Positions 1-3,076 of a stretch of 5,719 nt of DNA are shown piece by piece (within the stretch, counting starts at the first letter, position 1; every line of letters starts with the position of its first letter). The notes beneath the pieces are model-generated. The model was not told the DNA's origin. It did no database searches and saw only the letters and a program-made list of their open reading frames with translations. Position numbers and translations under genes: made by a program. Source of the stretch: an uncultured Caryophanales bacterium (GTDB taxonomy: Bacteria; Bacillota_I; Bacilli_A; RF39; UBA660); NCBI GenBank assembly GCA_947303225.1, contig CAMYXG010000082.1:1-5719 (forward strand), in the 5' to 3' direction.

Positions 1-174
1 ACTATTCAGATGATTTCAGGAGATGAAAATGATATTTTTTTCCCAGATTCCAATAGTTGGTTTTATGTAAAAGAAGGGAATATTTATTCTTATATTGAGT
101 TTAAGAGTCATGATAATACTTATGGTTATTGCTATCAAGGAGCAATTGATTTAAAGAGAAAAGGGGAATGCTAA
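1..174 (+). CDS. C-terminal fragment of an unidentified protein (5' end outside window)
   Basis: The frame is open from the first base and gives 57 residues before TAA at 172-174. The start lies upstream, so the family cannot be established. The fragment is rich in aromatic residues and Asp/Asn (residues 10-48) and looks like a beta-structured, exported C-terminal domain. It has two cysteines, residue 44 (GYCYQG) and residue 57, which is the last residue. A pair of C-terminal cysteines like this could form a disulfide loop, as in the C-terminal region of some type IV pilin-like proteins; that comparison is inference only. It contains the only tryptophan codon (TGG, 58-60) in any coding frame of the window. 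The stop codon directly abuts the ATG of the next gene, so the two are almost certainly co-transcribed. Confidence 0.8.
   Translation, partial: TIQMISGDENDIFFPDSNSWFYVKEGNIYSYIEFKSHDNTYGYCYQGAIDLKRKGEC
161..166 (+). promoter_or_regulatory. Ribosome binding site for the gene at 175
   Basis: AAGGGG lies inside the 3' end of the upstream gene, eight bases before ATG at 175. It supports that start and indicates translation of a shared transcript, with no gap between the two genes. Confidence 0.7.
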
Positions 175-708
175 ATGAAAAAATTAATTAATATACGGAA
201 TAGTGTTATTATTATTCTTTGTATTACTATTATATGTATGGCTTTTGGTTTTATTGTTGTTTCTATGGAATTAAAAAAAGAAAAGGATAAAGTTTCTTCT
301 TTTCAGGTTGCTTTTACTAAAATAGAAAAAGCTTCATCCGTAAAAGGTTCTACTCTTGAGCCTATTGGTGAGGCATCTATTGATGAGAACAAGACAGAAT
401 TACATATGAAGTTTGAACTAAATGCTGTTCATGATGAACTTATCTATCTAGCAACTATTCGTAATAAAGGGACTTTACCTGCGAGGATTGTTGATATTGT
501 TCAAAGTCCTAATTATGACAAAGAAACTTTTTCTCGAATGATTCGTCCTGTTTCTATACAGCTTTCTGATATTAAGGATAAAATTATACAACCAAATGAA
601 GAAATAGAGTTGAAAATAGTTGTTTATTATAATGCTTCTACTAATGGTGGAAATAAAAAAGGATTTCAATATGATTTAGGAATTATTGCGGAGTCAGCTA
701 TTCAATAG
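175..708 (+). CDS. Small membrane-anchored protein with a beta-rich extracellular domain, function unknown
   Basis: This 177-residue protein has a short basic N-terminus (MKKLINIRN), one hydrophobic helix at about residues 10-30, a charged stalk (31-40), and a domain of alternating beta-strand-like segments at about 42-175. There is no lipobox and no obvious signal peptidase I site, so I expect an N-terminally anchored protein facing outward. The segment at 87-105 (strand, then RNKGTLPARI) resembles the strand-N-x-G-turn pattern of Ig-like beta-sandwich surface proteins such as the camelysin/TasA group. That resemblance is weak and is not a family assignment. No catalytic motif is visible. 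ATG 175 directly follows the upstream stop codon and has a good Shine-Dalgarno sequence. The two cysteines (16, 21) both lie in the membrane helix. It is the last gene before a possible terminator, so it probably ends the upstream operon. Confidence 0.85.
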   Translation: MKKLINIRNSVIIILCITIICMAFGFIVVSMELKKEKDKVSSFQVAFTKIEKASSVKGSTLEPIGEASIDENKTELHMKFELNAVHDELIYLATIRNKGTLPARIVDIVQSPNYDKETFSRMIRPVSIQLSDIKDKIIQPNEEIELKIVVYYNASTNGGNKKGFQYDLGIIAESAIQ

Positions 709-729
709 TTTGACATCCTTTTTGTTTTT
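691..729 (+). terminator. Possible weak intrinsic terminator overlapping the next promoter
   Basis: Bases 693-701 pair with 705-714 around a three-base loop (702-704). One G.T wobble and one bulged T interrupt the stem, which can extend through 691-692 with 716-717 if A715 is bulged. A TTTTTGTTTTT tract follows at 719-729. The stem contains the TAG stop codon of the preceding gene. GC content is low, so it may be leaky. The 3' arm also contains the -35 hexamer of the following promoter. Confidence 0.4.
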
Positions 730-737
730 GATATAAT
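710..737 (+). promoter_or_regulatory. Consensus sigma-A type promoter for the gene at 759
   Basis: A perfect TTGACA (710-715) and a perfect TATAAT (732-737) are separated by 16 bases. The promoter begins two bases after the preceding stop codon. Transcription would start near 744, giving a leader of only about 15 bases that consists mostly of the ribosome binding site. It would serve the genes at 759 and 2138. Confidence 0.85.
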
Positions 738-745
738 TAAATAGT

Positions 746-750
746 AGGAG
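746..750 (+). promoter_or_regulatory. Ribosome binding site that fixes the start at 759
   Basis: AGGAG at 746-750 is eight bases from ATG 759. The in-frame GTG at 750 shares its G with this motif, so it cannot use it as a Shine-Dalgarno sequence. The ATG is therefore the better start. Confidence 0.85.
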
Positions 751-758
751 TGAACGTT

Positions 759-2120
759 ATGGTACACAAAAAAAAGCTTATAATTCTTTTTTTCATTGCA
801 TTATTGTTTTTAGCTATTATTTTTATATCGATTGGTATTTATTTTAATCGTTTGAGTAATCCTAAAAATATTATGAATCAGGCTATTGATATGCTTAGTT
901 TACGATTACAAAATGATCTTATAGATTCCGTTTCTCATAATTTGGGAGATAGTGTCACTACAGAATCTACTATTCAATTTCAATTAGATAGTGAAAAATA
1001 TAGGAAAGAAAAAGATCAAAATCCAGAATCATTAAAAAAGTATCATTTGTTAAAAAATCTCAGTCAATTAAAAAGCTCTTTTACTTTGATGCAGGATCAA
1101 AAAAATAAGAAAGCTTTTTTATCTATTCATCAAATGATTGGAAGTGAGGAGTTATTACATGCAAAGTATGTAATTGATAATTCAACAAAGTATTATTTTG
1201 TTAATAATGTATTGAAGAATTATGTAAATGATGGAAATTGTAGTTATTTCGAAACGTTAAGTTCTGAGAATACTTCATTTGATAATATTCAGTATTTGTA
1301 TTCTTTTATTGAAGACTCTTTGAAGAATCAATTAAAAGAAGAATATTTTAAAGTATATTATGTTGATGAAAATATTCAAGGAAAAAAACGTTCTGTGCGA
1401 GAAATATCTTTGCGAATTACTGATAAAGTTATAAGAATTGTTTTAAACGGAGTATTAAGTGATTTAAAACATGATGATATGGCTATGAAAATTTTGACTG
1501 GAATAGATGAAAACTTTTCTAAGAAGAAAATTAGTAATAAGACTTTTTTCTTGGATAGTGATGAATCTTATACTGTTCATATTTATACTTCACCTATTTT
1601 ATGTAAACCTTTAAAATATGAGCTTGTTTATTTAAAGGGAGATGAGACTAAAAGCATTACTTATGAGGGAAATGAAGTACAAGGAGATTTTTATTATATA
1701 GAGAATGATCAAGTACAAAAAAGAATTGTTGTTCATTTTCAGAAGAATCATATTGAATTTTTGATTTATGATTCAAAAGATGAAAAGATTGGTTCTTTTG
1801 AATATAATCGAAATGATAATGGTATTACTATTGATTTTGATTATGATGATTCAAAAGAAAAGTATAATATTGTATATTCTTCTAAATTTGAGAATGTAAA
1901 GAGTCATTCTTATGATAATCATAAAAAATTATCAATCAAAATTGTTCAAAATAAAATTGGTATTCTCGATGGAATTGTTATGATTGATACTAAAGCAAAG
2001 AAGGATGTTAAAATTTCTGAAGATGTTAGTAATGCCGTTTTAGCTTCTACTTTAAGTGAGGAACAAAAGAAGCAATTTCAGAATATTTCAAGTCGTGTTT
2101 TAGAACGTTTGGAAAAGTAA
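759..2120 (+). CDS. Single-pass exported protein of 453 residues, function unknown
   Basis: The protein opens with MVHKKK and a strong hydrophobic helix (about residues 7-29), followed by a large hydrophilic part predicted to lie outside the membrane. Residues 33-60 look helical (NPKNIMNQAIDMLSLRL). Residues 68-235 mix strands and helices. Residues 265-410 are dominated by successive amphipathic beta strands separated by Asp/Asn/Lys turns, giving a curved-sheet look reminiscent of LolA-like lipoprotein carriers; this is an impression, not a match. Residues 431-453 form a charged helical tail. There is no lipobox, catalytic motif or metal site, and no Trp. The only cysteines are at 161 and 282. 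An in-frame GTG nine bases upstream was rejected because it sits inside the ribosome binding site. The gene is first in a two-gene operon with the lysine-tailed protein 17 bases downstream, and it has its own strong promoter. Confidence 0.88.
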   Translation: MVHKKKLIILFFIALLFLAIIFISIGIYFNRLSNPKNIMNQAIDMLSLRLQNDLIDSVSHNLGDSVTTESTIQFQLDSEKYRKEKDQNPESLKKYHLLKNLSQLKSSFTLMQDQKNKKAFLSIHQMIGSEELLHAKYVIDNSTKYYFVNNVLKNYVNDGNCSYFETLSSENTSFDNIQYLYSFIEDSLKNQLKEEYFKVYYVDENIQGKKRSVREISLRITDKVIRIVLNGVLSDLKHDDMAMKILTGIDENFSKKKISNKTFFLDSDESYTVHIYTSPILCKPLKYELVYLKGDETKSITYEGNEVQGDFYYIENDQVQKRIVVHFQKNHIEFLIYDSKDEKIGSFEYNRNDNGITIDFDYDDSKEKYNIVYSSKFENVKSHSYDNHKKLSIKIVQNKIGILDGIVMIDTKAKKDVKISEDVSNAVLASTLSEEQKKQFQNISSRVLERLEK

Positions 2121-2124
2121 AATG

Positions 2125-2134
2125 AAAGGAGAGG
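2125..2134 (+). promoter_or_regulatory. Ribosome binding site for the gene at 2138
   Basis: AAAGGAGAGG precedes a double start ATGATG at 2138-2143. The AAAGGAG core is six bases from the first ATG and nine from the second, so either could be used. The choice changes the protein by one methionine. Confidence 0.7.
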
Positions 2135-2137
2135 ATT

Positions 2138-2680
2138 ATGATGAAAAAACAAAAAAATAAGAAAAAGAAGAAAAAATCATTTTCTTTTCAGGACTTTATT
2201 ACTTCAGAAAAAACTTTATTAGCTATATTTTGTATTTTACTTGTTGCTGTGATTCTATTATTCTTTGTTGTTTTTCATAAGAAAAAGGAGTTAGAAGAGA
2301 ATCCTAATGCTAATATGGTAATTCCTATCTATAAAGATTCTTCTAGTTTTCATTTTAGTATTAGTGCAAAAGCATTATCTGAAAAAGAACAATATATTTT
2401 TAAAGTCACTAATTTTCAAAATGATATCATTAATTCAGAAGATGTTCATTATCGAATTACAGTTGAAAATGATACAGATTCTAAGATAAAAGTTGTAAAA
2501 AAAGATAGTCAAGATAATCTTATGACAGATAATCATAAAACTACTATTGATGGTGGCTTATTAACTAAACGTGTTGAAGAAGAAGATACATATCAAGTAA
2601 CAATGACTTCTCATGGAGAATTGGATGAAAATCAGTTTATTCGGATAGAAGTTTCAAATGAATTAGAGGAGAATTCATAG
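2138..2680 (+). CDS. Lysine-tailed single-pass membrane protein, function unknown
   Basis: The 180-residue product starts with an extreme basic tail (residues 3-13 are Lys, Gln or Asn, with a run of six Lys). A short Ser/Phe segment and a membrane helix (about 26-46) follow, then KKKELEE and an outward-facing domain (about 58-175). The basic tail predicts N-in, C-out topology. The outer domain looks like a small beta sandwich: strands at about 70-77, 85-91, 103-110, 116-121, 151-157 and 166-173, with a VENDTDSKIKVV turn-strand at 109-120. This is loosely like the protein at 175-708, but no convincing sequence identity is visible. No enzymatic residues are seen. It follows the 453-residue protein by 17 bases and ends directly before a terminator, so the two are probably made together and may act in one envelope complex. 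Confidence 0.85.
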   Translation: MMKKQKNKKKKKKSFSFQDFITSEKTLLAIFCILLVAVILLFFVVFHKKKELEENPNANMVIPIYKDSSSFHFSISAKALSEKEQYIFKVTNFQNDIINSEDVHYRITVENDTDSKIKVVKKDSQDNLMTDNHKTTIDGGLLTKRVEEEDTYQVTMTSHGELDENQFIRIEVSNELEENS

Positions 2681-2716
2681 GCATGTATATCATGCTTTTT
2701 TTAATGGAATTCTCTT
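2667..2716. repeat. Inverted repeat enclosing the terminator
   Basis: AGGAGAATTC (2667-2676) can pair with GAATTCTCTT (2707-2716), with one G.T pair among ten. The repeat brackets the terminator hairpin and its T-tract, and the left arm lies in the last codons of the preceding gene. In RNA the outer stem could form only in transcripts that read through the terminator. Confidence 0.5.
2681..2702 (+). terminator. Intrinsic terminator after the gene at 2138-2680
   Basis: GCATG (2681-2685) and CATGC (2691-2695) form a five-base-pair stem around a TATAT loop, followed directly by seven Ts (2696-2702). It starts immediately after the TAG stop codon. The stem is short, but position and T-tract are typical. 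Confidence 0.65.
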
Positions 2717-2726
2717 GCTTCATTCA

Positions 2727-2755
2727 TTGACATTTTATAGTGATAATGTTAAACT
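2727..2755 (+). promoter_or_regulatory. Probable promoter for the DUF1292 gene and the large downstream gene
   Basis: A perfect TTGACA (2727-2732) is followed after 17 bases by TAAACT (2750-2755). This is a 4/6 match to the -10 consensus, preceded by TG at 2747-2748 as in an extended -10. The GATAAT at 2742-2747 is a better hexamer, but at nine bases it is too close to this -35. Transcription would start near 2762, leaving a leader of about 28 bases. Confidence 0.55.
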
Positions 2756-2778
2756 TGAATAGAGTATTATATAGAGTC

Positions 2779-2785
2779 GGAGGAG
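2779..2785 (+). promoter_or_regulatory. Ribosome binding site for the gene at 2790
   Basis: GGAGGAG ends four bases before ATG 2790. It is a strong Shine-Dalgarno match and supports that start. Confidence 0.75.
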
Positions 2786-2789
2786 TTTC

Positions 2790-3065
2790 ATGGATTTTGA
2801 TATTAATGAAGAAAAAATAACAATTGATAAAAATGGTAAGAAAGTAGAATGTGACATTTTGTTTACATTTGATTCTGAAGATACTATGAGATCATATGTC
2901 GGTTATACAGATCATAGTGTTGCTTCTAATGGAAGAAAAAATATTTATGTTTCTGCTTTTAATCCTTTTCTTAAAGAACCAAAATTAGAAGATGTAAAAG
3001 ATCCTAGGGAATTAGAAATGGTTCAAGAAGTTTTAGAGGGTATAGCAGATGGAGAATTTGAGTAG
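2790..3065 (+). CDS. DUF1292 family protein (YrzB-like)
   Basis: This 91-residue acidic protein has the layout of the DUF1292/YrzB family. A strand pair reads ITIDKNGKKVECDILFTFDSE (residues 10-30, shown here in outline), followed by a conserved-looking YVGYTDHS segment (36-43), an IYVSAFNP strand (52-59), and a C-terminal stretch ending with residues 71-85, whose helix carries the aliphatic positions of EMVQEVLEGI. DUF1292 members are small cytoplasmic proteins of unknown molecular role, common in Bacillota; the length here is usual. The assignment rests on recognising this pattern, not on a search. The start is fixed by GGAGGAG at 2779-2785. The gene is first in an operon: its TAG stop overlaps the ribosome binding site of the large gene at 3077. 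This suggests coupled translation and perhaps a shared job. Confidence 0.8.
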   Translation: MDFDINEEKITIDKNGKKVECDILFTFDSEDTMRSYVGYTDHSVASNGRKNIYVSAFNPFLKEPKLEDVKDPRELEMVQEVLEGIADGEFE

Positions 3066-3069
3066 GAGG
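3064..3069 (+). promoter_or_regulatory. Ribosome binding site for the gene at 3077, overlapping the DUF1292 stop codon
   Basis: AGGAGG shares its first two bases with the TAG stop (3063-3065) and lies seven bases before ATG 3077. This places the start confidently and suggests translational coupling. Confidence 0.85.
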
Positions 3070-3076
3070 ATATAGG

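Noticed and set aside
475..669. Minus-strand open frame of 64 codons
   Set aside because: It lies entirely antisense to a well-supported gene with good start signals, and its product has the composition expected of a reverse-strand shadow.
750..758. Upstream GTG start for the 453-residue protein
   Set aside because: The GTG overlaps the AGGAG ribosome binding site that correctly serves ATG 759, and it has no Shine-Dalgarno sequence of its own at a usable distance.
2742..2747. GATAAT as the -10 box of the second promoter
   Set aside because: It is only nine bases from TTGACA, far too close for a sigma-A promoter, and no -35-like hexamer lies at the right distance upstream.
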